Of a DNA stretch of 64,000 nucleotides, positions 32,581 through 42,393 are shown in pieces; position 1 is the first letter of the stretch; the number at the start of each line of letters is the position of its first letter. A program made the translations under genes and the position numbers. Source of the DNA: Didymella arachidicola (Eukaryota > Ascomycota > Dothideomycetes > Pleosporales > Didymellaceae); assembly GCA_016630955.3 (NCBI GenBank), contig CM049997.1, forward strand, positions 124,001 through 188,000, in the 5' to 3' direction. Under the pieces are notes generated by a model that made no database searches, had not been told where the DNA came from, and worked only from the letters and a program-made list of their open reading frames with translations.

Positions 32581-33727
32581 CTATGCTTTCTTCTCTACTG
32601 TCAGGTTGCCCTCCAATCCATCTTGCAGTGCAACGAGTCCACTCGACTCGATCCACTTCTTCCACTTGTTCGACTCGTACCTTGCCGTCACAACAGTCAA
32701 GCGGAGCTCGGGCTCCCTAGTCTCTGTCGAAGCTGCCGCTTCGGGCACATGCGTGAATGTCCACCGCCCGAACGCCCAGTTCAGGATGTAACGCCCCCTC
32801 CCACTCTCTGGTGCTGATGTGCTGATATCCTTATCCGAAGATTGCGGCGGCGTGGACGCGTGCATCACGCCCTTGATGCGGTAGACCTCGTCTTTCGTAG
32901 GGCCTTCAAGCAGCTTTGCGAGCTTCTCCGTATCGACGCTGCCATTACCGGCTTTGCTCGCCAATGTAATGCTGAGAACTTCGACCTCGCTCGAATGATC
33001 ATGTTTGTGCTCATGTGCGTGCCCGTTCTCGTTGGGCTGCTCCACGGCTCCCGCGAGCTTCGCATCCAGCCCGAAAACGACATTTTTATCTACCCAGCCT
33101 TTGCTGCTTTTGTGACGCGGTATCGGTGGATCTACCTCTAGATCTAGGATCCTGTCTTCGACATCCTCCAGCCTTCGCTCATCTACCAACTCCCACTTAT
33201 TCAGCACAATGAGGTCGGTGTATCGCGCTTGGATCTTCGCGGTGTAGCTTGTATCTTCATAGCCCTTCCAGTTCTCAACATCAATGACGCTCATCACGCC
33301 GTCAAGGACGTATTTGTTCGTCTCTCGGCTGAGGCGGTTGACTTCCATCGCGAGGGTGGCCGGGAACGCAGACCCGGAGGTCTCGATGACTATGCGGTCA
33401 GGCTGGACATCGGTGGAGAGCTGCTCCAGAGCGTCGGAGAGCTGGCCTACGAGATTGCAGCATATGCAGCCGTTGAGCAGCTCTTGGACACCGGAAATGG
33501 CCTGTGCGGATGCAAGTTGCGAGTCGACAGCCACATCGCCAAATTCGTTCTTAAGGAGCGCGAGCTTGTAGTCCTTGGGCAATTGACGTATAAGGTTCAG
33601 GATCAGGGCTATAATGTGTGAGCTGACATGGTGGAGATTGACAATGTACCAACATTTGTTGAATTATTCAGGACTTACTCGTCTTTCCCGACCCTAGAAA
33701 GCCAGTGACGATGGTAACAGGTATCAT
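32581..33727 (-). CDS. CobW/ZNG1-type G3E GTPase, probable zinc chaperone
   Basis: Exons 33679-33727 and 32581-33608 (intron GTAAGT...ATAG) join to 358 aa. The Walker A motif G-F-L-G-S-G-K-T is at residues 9-16, so the intron falls directly after it. The metal motif G-C-I-C-C-N-L (CxCC) is at 63-69, with E-T-S-G-S-A-F-P (Walker B area) and L-N-K-W-E as the guanine-specificity motif. A His-rich linker (H-A-H-E-H-K-H-D-H) and a C-terminal CobW_C domain with G-R-W-T-F follow. COG0523 proteins of this kind deliver metal using GTP; the eukaryotic ZNG1 branch hands zinc to methionine aminopeptidase. The assignment to zinc is by family analogy. Confidence 0.92.
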
Positions 33728-34185
33728 GACGCCCAATGACCGTGGTGATAAGCAATCGAACCCCTACTGACCAAGATACAGTTGTTGCGAGCCTTGTACT
33801 GCCCCTTGTAGATCTATCGGGGGCTCCGAAGTGAGTTGTTTGGTACGCGTCGGTCACGACTGCGTTTTCCACTCTAATGCGGGGTCACCGAGCGAGGCAT
33901 GGCAGGGGTCCAACGCGAATGACGTAGGTCCTGCTCCCACGGAGAGGAGCACGTCAGGTACGCATTGTGCCGCTGCGCATCATTTGCACTACCGGTAGTC
34001 CGATACCAAGGCTGCTAGATCCTGTTTGCTCCCCTACACAGCCTTCTAGTGGTACCAAGCTTCAGCTCTGCAGCAGCTTGATAACGTATAAAACCTGCAT
34101 TTATCCGCAAGACCTACGGAGACACTATCAACACCTCTACTCCTACCATTACCCAAACCCTACCAAACACAACACAATATCAACA
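33728..34185. promoter_or_regulatory. divergent promoter, GTPase and Gly/Ser/Gln-rich protein genes
   Basis: The two genes start away from each other across 458 bp. The last 80 bp before 34186 are C/A-rich (ACCCTACCAAACACAACAC-like), typical of a fungal 5' leader of a well-expressed gene. Confidence 0.4.
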
Positions 34186-34648
34186 ATGGATTTCGTCAAC
34201 AAAGTAACCGGCGGCGGCAACAGCCAGAGCCAGGGCCAGACCTCCAACGACCAGTCCACTGGCTCTTCTGGCAGCCAGCAGCAGAGCAGCGGCGGCTTCC
34301 TCGGCGGCATTGGCGACAAGCTGAACAGCGCTGCTGGTGGCGGTCGCGAGAGTGAGAAGAACGAGGACTATCTCGACAAGGGTGAGCTCACATTGCACAC
34401 GCTACAGCCGTTGTATTACTTACATTTTCCAGGCGTCGACTATGTGCAGGAGAAGTTTTTGGGACAGGGACCCCAGGATAACGAGGTATGTCGTCACATC
34501 AAAGAAGAAATTGTCAGTGCTAATGTAGAGACAGTCCGCCGTGGAGCAGGCCAAGGACGAGCAGATCTCCGATTTCATTCGAGGACAGTACAAGTCGGCC
34601 ACCGGCTCTGATATACCCATCAAGGACAAGGAGACCAGGTTTGGTTAA
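34186..34648 (+). CDS. small Gly/Ser/Gln-rich stress-type protein (DDR48-like by family habit)
   Basis: Exons 34186-34381, 34433-34485 and 34535-34648 join to 120 aa; introns are GTGAGC...CCAG and GTATGT...ACAG. Residues 1-50 are a disordered Gly/Ser/Gln/Asn stretch (MDFVNKVTGGGNSQSQGQ...). The conserved part follows: G-G-R-E-S-E-K-N-E-D-Y-L-D-K-G-V-D-Y-V-Q-E-K-F-L-G-Q-G, then E-Q-A-K-D-E-Q-I-S-D-F-I-R-G-Q-Y-K-S-A-T-G. Filamentous fungi have families of such short hydrophilic proteins, often named DNA-damage-responsive protein 48-like and induced by stress; the resemblance to yeast Ddr48 itself is weak. No enzymatic role is expected. The amphipathic C-terminal helix may bind membrane or partners. 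Confidence 0.82.
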
Positions 34649-34899
34649 AGCACAAGTCTCAGGATTGGCCGATACTATGACATGGAGCAGCCTTCATGAT
34701 CATGACATTACGATGATGATGATAGTCAATGAATGACAAGTATATCTTCATTGCTGCGCTACGCCGATGGTGATCTTTCACGGTGTCCGCTACGTTTACT
34801 TTGTGCATCGCCGCATCCTGGCGTATGGGGTATCATTGTTCTCGTCCAAATGTTTACATCTTTGCTGCCAATGCCACTATGCGTGTGTGGTGGTGGATA

Positions 34900-35638
34900 T
34901 CATATTTCCTTCTCCAGTGTCTCGATGCAGTGCTTCAGCAACATCATCATCTTATTCTGTATGCTCTTGCCCGCAGCCGTGTCTACATGTTTGCCGGCGC
35001 CCCAACCGAAAGGCAGTATGAGTCGTCTACGACCCTTTCTGTCGACCACTGCGAGCGCATCGAGCGGAAACTTTCCCCCTCCGAGAGGGTGAAGTAAACC
35101 TAGGCGTACGAAGTGGTTGTTCGGCGGATCGACGGCCGAGATCAGGGGTAACGAAAACGGCGCAGTTGTGGACGGCTTGTGGGTAGAAGGATCGTGGCAA
35201 AGGATGACAGCTTGTAGCGAGGGTGAAAGGCTATACAAATCGTCCAAAGCAGAGCTATATCTGTTAGGTGCAGGTCATCGTTGCATTGACAGATCAAGCC
35301 TACCATAGCAGATTGTAGTGCAGCTGCATGTTGCCCTGCACACAGAGTACTGTAATAGATCCTCCTTTCTTGTATCGTTGCCAATTGTTGTGAGGCACTA
35401 GTCCGCTACCAGGTGGTGTGGCAAGCGTAGGCCGAGCGAGAATGGCGCCTATGTCGACGGTCCATGCACCTTCTGGCTCGATGATGTCCAGTTCGTCGAG
35501 CTCGCACTGAGTTTTCGATCTCTTCAACGTATCACTGAGTGACGAGGATGCTGGCGAAGGTTGTCGCAGTACCTCGTCTTCATCGTCGCTCGAGTCAAGT
35601 GTCAGGCGCGATCGTTTGCGACTGATTTTGGAGCTCAT
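34900..35638 (-). CDS. conserved hypothetical protein, two exons
   Basis: Exons 35304-35638 and 34900-35254 join in frame to 229 aa through an intron GTAGGC...ATATAG with a CTAAC branch site; an earlier CAG would create a stop, so the ATATAG acceptor is preferred. The N-terminus is basic then acidic (M-S-S-K-I-S-R-K-R-S-R, D-S-S-D-D-E-D-E), a nuclear-type pattern. The middle and C-terminus look folded, with hydrophobic strands (G-S-I-T-V-L-C, L-P-L-I-S-A-V-D-P-P-N-N-H-F-V-R-L-G) and a final amphipathic helix. I do not recognise the family. Its start lies 296 bp from that of ATG5 on the opposite strand. Confidence 0.68.
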
Positions 35639-35934
35639 GGTGCGCGGTTGAGGGAAGAGGAGGAGATCACCCATTTATGTGCGTACATCGCCATTAGCCG
35701 TATCGGGTGTAAAACGAAAAGGGACAACAGCCTTGCAGGATGTCACATGGCGGAGTTGCTGATTGTTGCAGAAACGCGTGAGGATTAGAGACGCGCAAGC
35801 TTACTTTTGCTTCTCCCTGATTGGGGCCGAGGCCCTTGCATCTGTCCTACTTCGTACAGCACCCCGCGCTACCCGGAAACGCCGCCTACCCCACAAACAC
35901 CCTAGTCTACCTTACAAGCCTTACATAGTCTTTG

Positions 35935-36976
35935 ATGAGTTCCCGGGACGTTACGAGTAGGCTTCGTGAGAGTGTTTGGAACGGAAGTATTCCTCTAGAG
36001 GTGCGGCTGCACAATGGAGACTGCCGGACGTACGATGAGTCTGATCCGTACATGGTATGAACTTCATCACTAAGTTGAAGCCAGACTGACAGTATACAGA
36101 TCCAATTTCCAAGGCTCTCGTATCTTGGCCTACTCACTCACAAGCTTCACGACTTCTTCTCGCCAAACTTGATCTATCCAGATGTATCATCGACGGATTT
36201 GTGGCTTTCCTACGAAGGCGTGCCTTTGAAGTGGCATTATCCTCTTGGCCTCTTGTATGATCTTTATTCTGGTGCAGAGCCAGCATATCCACCAGACCCA
36301 TCCTCACCAGCTCACAAGGCTGACATTGCAGAAGAAGAGCACCGCCGCCTACCATGGCGGCTGACTGTGCATTTTTCTGGATACCCTCTAGACCAACTTG
36401 TCCGGCTCGATACCGAGGACAAAGTCATGCATGACTTGTTCAGGAACAGCGTCAAGGAAGCCGACTATTTACGAACTGGGACAGGAAAGACAGTCATGTT
36501 CTTGAGCGAGAAGGACAGCACACAGCTCTGGGATGCAGTGAAGCAGCATGACTTTTCACTCTATAACCCGATCAACCAGAAGCTACTAAACCCACAAGGT
36601 GCTGCATTGCGACATCTGCCCGTACGGATATATCTCCCGCATGCGGCCAATGGCAGCGAGCAGAAAGAAGCCAGTCCAGGAAGCCTAAGAGTAGTGCAAA
36701 GCCTGGTGACTCCAAACCTCTCTTCTCGTGAGTCTGCAATACGGTTAAGAAGCAACAACCGGTAAAGCTGACTGTATATTAGGACAGCCCCAAACTATCG
36801 GCACGGCTTTGAATCAAATCCTTCCGACGTTGTTTCCTAGCAGACGCAGTCCACTTCTGGCACAGGCCGTATTGCATGGTGCAGTCCTGCCTCTGGGCGC
36901 TAGTATCGAAGACCTAGTGCGCGCGTCTGCGTACTTGGATGGCTGGCTTCATATTGCTGTAGTGATGATGGCATGA
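35935..36976 (+). CDS. ATG5: autophagy protein Atg5
   Basis: Exons 35935-36054, 36100-36727 and 36783-36976 give 313 aa; introns are GTATGA...ACAG and GTGAGT...TTAG. The N-terminus R-E-S-V-W-N-G-S-I-P-L-E-V and P-R-L-S-Y-L-G-L-L form the first ubiquitin-like fold. G-V-P-L-K-W-H-Y-P-L-G-L-L-Y-D, W-R-L-T-V-H-F and the V-K-E-A-D-Y-L-R segment follow; Lys159 in K-E-A-D aligns with the lysine that receives Atg12. The C-terminal ubiquitin-like domain ends L-D-G-W-L-H-I-A-V. Atg12-Atg5 with Atg16 drives Atg8 lipidation on the phagophore. All key parts are present and intact. Confidence 0.95.
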
Positions 36977-38759
36977 ACGCCTTGACTATGAGCTACATAT
37001 GGCTACAAATGCGAACCCCGTGATTGCACGTTTGACGTAGTGGATTGCGAAGGGATCATGGGCTCATCCCCACATTAGCCAGAACACGCATGCCTTAGGA
37101 AGGAAATACGACTCTGCTGAAGATCTTCAGGCATCCAGTGGGCCCCTTGCCAACAATGATGAGAATGGAAATGTCGATGAGGCGGTGTCGCCGACGGCAA
37201 TCAGCACCTTGTTGTACGGGCCCATCAATCCGATTGGTCAGATCCGGCCAAGTTCGATCAACCAGTATCCCAATCGAGAAATTGCCGCCGTCCCCGACCG
37301 CCTCTTCCTCACTTGCATCTTCTGCACCCTCCTTCTCATCATTGTACCGCAACATGACAGACTATTTTCGATCCTTCGCCGGGAACCAGGAGCCATCTCC
37401 GCTCTTGCATTGTCCTGCTAATCGCGCTTCGGCCAAGGGCCAGGAATTCTGCGTACTATGCCCATTCCGCGCATCAATTGCGCTCACATGGTCTGTTGTT
37501 ACGTAGATCATCTATTGAGCAGCCGCTCCTCTAACAAGAACGAGGGGCAAACTTGAAGTGATATCGAAAGGCCTGAGTAGTTATTCTACTCTTTTGAGTC
37601 ACTCGCGCTCAATCAGCCGTTGTGCGAGTTAGCTTCAGCTCATCAAGTAAGACTAGGACGACGCTCTACACCACGGTAATCCGAACCGGTGGCTGAAGCG
37701 CCGTCTCCGCTGCTCTGGGCTAGGTCAAACGGTTGTCCAAGGCTCGCACTAGGTTTGAGGTACTGATTGGCATCGAAATCGGTGCCTCAGCCCTGCGATA
37801 AGGCTGTTACCGGCCTTACCGACGACTATGCCAGTGCCATGGTAGCGACCCATGCAGGTACCTCCTCGGGAGCCTTCGATCTCACTCACCGGGTTCCGCA
37901 TGGCGTTACCTCTATTACAGCCACACCAATGAGCGATCAATGTTAGATATGTTACTCACGTTTCACAGTGACTGGAAGGTCTTCCTGCAGGGGCGCGGAG
38001 GCATCGACTGAACTCGTCATCCTTGCCGGTCAGCACCAACGATCCGAGCAACGTCATAGGTGCGGCCCATTCTCCACATCACGGGAGGGCCGACTAACAA
38101 GGCTCCCTGCACTTTGCGTTCGTCAGAGTCAGATCATGGGAATGTCATCGCAAGAGGCTGAAGGCCATGCACCGGAGCCTAGGGTGGCTCATACGCCATG
38201 ATCCTTTCGTGACTTAGTCTCTCGGCGTGGGATCGACATGAATACCAATGACCAGGCCCGCTGCGGTGCATCCATACTTTGCTAAGGACTAAGCCAGGAC
38301 ATCAATCCCGTTTTCGTTCAACGTCCGGCACCAGTCTTTCACTCTTCTATGATGGCTGAGCTTGAAGCTATGTTTCAAAGCATACATAACATTCTGCTAT
38401 TCGACCTCGACCTCTTACCCTTCTCAGGACATACGTGCGTGCCTATTTTCAACCACTTGACAGCTCCGACATTCACCTGCAACTTCTCACAGCCCTCCAG
38501 CAGGCTACGCTGTCTGACAACTGTCATATATCAGGACTGTCTTGCGATATTTTGTTTGACTCGACAGCAATAACCAAGAAATGAGACGCACTTCGATGTT
38601 GCGCCTCCATTTCCATATACGCCTTATCGAACCACGAACGCCAAACACGACTCGTTGCGATAGCAACATCTACGTCTTCCTTGTCTGAATTGATCCGAGG
38701 TGTATTGTCTCAGCCTGCGGTAATCCATACAGGCTTGAAGCCGGTATTCATTTGGGAGC
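36977..38759. other. gene-poor stretch, nothing supportable
   Basis: About 1.8 kb between ATG5 and the bZIP-like gene. Open frames are short, overlap on both strands and show no family motif. The final 400 bp, C/T-rich, likely hold the promoter and leader of the next gene. I see no repeat or transposon structure. Confidence 0.45.
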
Positions 38760-39378
38760 ATGACGTACACACAGGGTGGAGAAGCACAGCAATCTCACTC
38801 GTCAACGGGCAGGCCTTGGTCTTCCGGCACATCTTCATCAGACACAAGGTCTCCGGAATGGTCAGATGTAGTCAATCCCGTAGAGCGACGGAAGATTCAG
38901 AACAAGCTGGCTCAGCAGAGATTCAGTAAGTATTTTGACGGTCAGGTTTTGAACGGTATATTGACATACTTCAGGGGCCAAAGCGAGAGAACAGCGAGAG
39001 GACGCAGAACGCGAGGTAGAGAACCAGCGAAAGGCAGCAAACTCATACACATCTCCTGAAGTATCACAGCTGGAAGATCACCACAACCTCTCGGGCCTTC
39101 CTTGGGGAGGGATATCGTTCAGGCATATTGTGGCAACAGGGCAAGAGAAGGAGCGCAGCTCTCAGCAAAGCTCGCGAGAGAACTCTGTCTATGCCATGCG
39201 AGCAGGAGGGAGCAGCAGGTGAGCTCCCAGTGTGAGTGTCTGCTTTCCCTCGATGTACGGTCACTGACATGACCTTAGAGTCGGGCTCCGCCTCTCCGAT
39301 CGCTTTGCTCTAGGCCATGCAGCATGGGGGCCGTTTGGAAGATTCCCTCAACGGATTACTGAACGATTTGGACCTTGA
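38760..39378 (+). CDS. bZIP-like basic-region protein
   Basis: Exons 38760-38925, 38975-39218 and 39279-39378 give 169 aa (introns GTAAGT...TCAG and GTGAGC...TTAG). The N-terminal 35 residues are Ser/Gly/Thr-rich. Residues about 40-65 read V-E-R-R-K-I-Q-N-K-L-A-Q-Q-R-F-R-A-K-A-R-E-Q, the N-x7-R bZIP DNA-contact pattern (N48 to R56) split by the first intron. The following helix (E-D-A-E-R-E-V-E-N-Q-R-K) lacks a clean leucine heptad. Downstream D-H-H-N-L-S-G-L-P-W-G-G-I-S-F-R-H is a conserved motif in this fungal group as I recall. The C-terminus after the second intron is uncertain; without that splice the protein stops at a TGA that overlaps the donor. Likely a nuclear DNA-binding protein. 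Confidence 0.68.
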
Positions 39379-40992
39379 ATTAGGGCTATTATCGGCAACC
39401 TTCACGAAATATCTCTACTACACTGCCGCACACCATGTACACTACCCATGTTCGATTCTTGCAGCCGAGGGATCTGGCGACCATAAAGCTCTTCGAACAC
39501 AGCCGCAGAGCTGCAGTAGGCCGCTTGTATGTTTAAGGCTTGATGCCCGCTTGTTTCTGTGCCTTCTTTCTGTTCGGCGGCTATATCCTTTCTCTAAGTG
39601 GCTAATGCCAATCGTTCAACGACCTACATGAGTGATTCTACCCTGTCCAACCCCGAACTACTGGCTCAGTGTTCCCAGATGCCTGGGGCTTCGGGTTTTC
39701 TGCAGGTGTAGTGGAGAGGCACGTTCTGCCGCGTTGCGATGTTGCGCGCTTTCCAGGCCAGATTGTGGTGTAACAGTCGGATTTAGACGCACCATCACGC
39801 TACGCCATGCACAAGGTGTCCAAACAAGCGACCTGAGACTTAGCCTAGTGCATTATGTTCTTGCTTGACTTCTGTGCCGCCTCAGCCTTGATTTGGGGCT
39901 GAAGCAGGAAATGGCTGCTCATCTTGGCCACCAAAAAATGGCCCAAGGCATTCTCAGCGATGACGGTGGTGACTTCAGCTGACACAACACAACATATCCC
40001 AGAATATCAAAAGCTTATACCAAAGGTAACCGATCCTTATAGCTAGTCAGCCTCGCAATTTTTGGAGAGACTGTGGCTCAGAGTGGAACAACTGGTAGGT
40101 GCAGGGTTCGTGAGGCCTCTCACAAACAGCCCAGAAGGCTGAGCGGACCAAGCTCTCCGCTGCCCTGAGCGTCTTCGCTCCAACATCGACCATCGCACAT
40201 AACAACTCAACTCCACAGCCGCAGTCATGTCCGGCTCCGAGACTCCAATGCATGTAACGACGGCGCCTACGCGCCTCTATCCCGAGATGCGCGGCGTTGA
40301 TCACGAGCCTACTTGCGGCTGCTGTGATGTGAAATGCCTGCATTGCAGGAACACGCACGAACCTCTCCCCGCAATGGCTAAACAGAGCATATTAGCGGTA
40401 TAGCCACGACCAGGGGACGGCGGCAAAGGACTATAATTGCCTCTATTAGGGAAATTGGTGATCCTAATCGGCCCCAAATAACGCCCCATGTGGGTAGCTG
40501 GGCTTAGAGGTGATGCACCGTCTTCGCTGATTGGTGTGTAAATGGCAGCAAATTATCTGAAGTCACATTCCCACAACCTGTGCGTCAGGAACACGATGTT
40601 GCTGACGGCAAGAGCGACGCAGCTCAGGAACAGGAAGATACCCGGCACTCCAGCCATTGGCCTTCTCATAGGTCTATGTCCGCTTGCAGTTGGTCATGCA
40701 GCCTTGCGGCGTTCCGAAGTGTCATACTCCCTCACAAATTTCACGTTGGACAGCCACAACCGATCCACACGCCTCAACGCTCAACGGCACGGAAGGCCAA
40801 CTCCTTAAGCGCCCATGACAAAATGGACAGCCTACACACCTTACTCGGAGAATTTGTTAGCTTGGAGGCGCAGGACACGCGAGGATGATCGATATATATC
40901 TTCTCGGTGCACTTGAAGCAAGATGTAGCATCGCAGCTTGTTCGGTCTTCATGTCAGTGGAGCAATTCTCACAGCTTTCTCTCGAGGAGGCC
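39379..40992. other. gene-poor stretch with one small Cys-rich open frame
   Basis: About 1.6 kb. The only item of note is a 58-codon + strand frame at 40227-40403, listed separately. Frames at 40542-40888 are open but overlap in two phases and are not recognisable. The last few hundred bases lead into the SWIM-finger gene. Confidence 0.4.
40227..40403 (+). CDS. possible small Cys-rich protein (58 aa)
   Basis: An ATG-started frame encodes M-S-G-S-E-T-P-M-H then a short block C-G-C-C-D-V-K-C-L-H-C, five cysteines in ten residues, and ends L-A-V. There is no signal peptide. The C-x-C-C-x3-C-x2-C spacing could bind metal. A short A/C-rich leader precedes the ATG. It may be a chance frame. Confidence 0.2.
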   Translation: MSGSETPMHVTTAPTRLYPEMRGVDHEPTCGCCDVKCLHCRNTHEPLPAMAKQSILAV

Positions 40993-42393
40993 ATGGTGAC
41001 TACTCGAGCTGGAGCCGCCAAGGCATCGCAGAGGGGAGCAACACCCCAACAACTCGATCAGGATTCTCCTTTGCCTTCCGTGGAACCAGTCTCGCCAGTG
41101 TCACCTACCCCCTCTCTCGTCATATCTACGAACAACCTCAGCTACAACGTTTCGTCATTTGATGCCAATCATCGCTGTAGAGTCAAGCGAGGTCTCCAAG
41201 ATAATGGCATTCGCATGAAGTATTGTACCACCTATGTCGACGATGAAGATCCGGAGATTCAGACACAACACTTCTTTATCAATGATGATGTTCAAGTCGC
41301 CATGGGCGGGAAATTGCACAGACCTCAATGCTCTTGCGGCGCCAACGAGAACGGTGTTGCCTGTAAGGTATGTTTACCCGCCCCTGGATCTGATGGAACC
41401 AGGCTAACAACTCGTCAGCATATCTACTGGGTCGGTGATCACGTTATTTCCACCGTCCCAGACATCGTCAAAGATCAGCCACTGCACCTTTCGACAGATG
41501 GATCAACTTTCCAACATGTGAAACCGGCAGATGTGCTACACGAGAAAGGCCTCGAAGATATCGCAGGTGATCTCGAATGGATCTACGAGGATGAGGACGT
41601 GCCCGAAGACGAGGACGATATCAAGGAGACAGTCCTCGATATGCTGTCAGTCTTTGAGCCTCAAGAAGCGCTTCCAGAAGATTTTCGTTGTCCAGAATCG
41701 CCTCTCACATCTGAACGCTCGAAGAAATATCAAGAGCTCGCGAAGTTGTTCACCGATTATGTAACGAAGGATCCTGGACTGCTTCTACAGATGCGAGACA
41801 TCATCGACCCGAATTTCCAGAGCCGTGTCTTCTTCGAGAAGATCGAGAGCCGCATCGCTCAGACATTCAACGCTCTGGATGAGTATATCGAGCATGGTCC
41901 CACTGATGCCTCTGTCGATGCGCTACGGTTCGACTTACCCACCACAGCCAAGAAGCTCGTCCGTCTGGTGAAAGCTATCGGGAGCTTTGTCGAACAACAA
42001 GATGAAGACGACCCAGATTTTAAGAGCATCGCTATCCGATCAGCTGCAGCCCTTGTACAAATACTTGATATGGTCACGGATCGCAACATTGATGCTTACG
42101 AGAGCATCACTTGGGGTATGCGTCCAGAGAGTCCCAGCGAAAATAACCTATATTACGCTCTCATCGGCAACCCAGCCACTACTACTCCCTTTGTGCTGAA
42201 CGCACTTCATCTGCTGCCGCATGAAGATCTGATTCGCAACCACTGGGCGGCGCTACAGGGCATTGAGGATAAGTTGATCCAATACAGTGCACCTGTCGAC
42301 TATCTGAACACGTTCCGTCAGGTCATTCATGATAACCGCAAGAGAGCTGCTTCAGAGCTCCGTGGTGGTCAAGTCAAGAGACCAGCCTCATGA
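40993..42393 (+). CDS. SWIM-type zinc finger protein
   Basis: Exons 40993-41367 and 41419-42393 give 449 aa starting M-V-T-T-R-A-G-A-A-K, a common fungal nuclear-protein opening; in-frame ATGs at 40951 and 40885 are alternatives. The SWIM motif C-S-C-G-x8-C-K-H is formed at C113, C115, C124 and H126, and the GTATGT...TCAG intron (41368-41418) lies exactly between Lys125 and His126. An acidic stretch (E-D-E-D-V-P-E-D-E-D-D) and a long helical C-terminus follow. SWIM fingers bind DNA or proteins, for example in Rad51-paralogue partners and transposase-derived factors. The exact family is unknown; a nuclear role is the best guess. The intron is a multiple of three with no stop. Confidence 0.8.
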   Translation: MVTTRAGAAKASQRGATPQQLDQDSPLPSVEPVSPVSPTPSLVISTNNLSYNVSSFDANHRCRVKRGLQDNGIRMKYCTTYVDDEDPEIQTQHFFINDDVQVAMGGKLHRPQCSCGANENGVACKVCLPAPGSDGTRLTTRQHIYWVGDHVISTVPDIVKDQPLHLSTDGSTFQHVKPADVLHEKGLEDIAGDLEWIYEDEDVPEDEDDIKETVLDMLSVFEPQEALPEDFRCPESPLTSERSKKYQELAKLFTDYVTKDPGLLLQMRDIIDPNFQSRVFFEKIESRIAQTFNALDEYIEHGPTDASVDALRFDLPTTAKKLVRLVKAIGSFVEQQDEDDPDFKSIAIRSAAALVQILDMVTDRNIDAYESITWGMRPESPSENNLYYALIGNPATTTPFVLNALHLLPHEDLIRNHWAALQGIEDKLIQYSAPVDYLNTFRQVIHDNRKRAASELRGGQVKRPAS

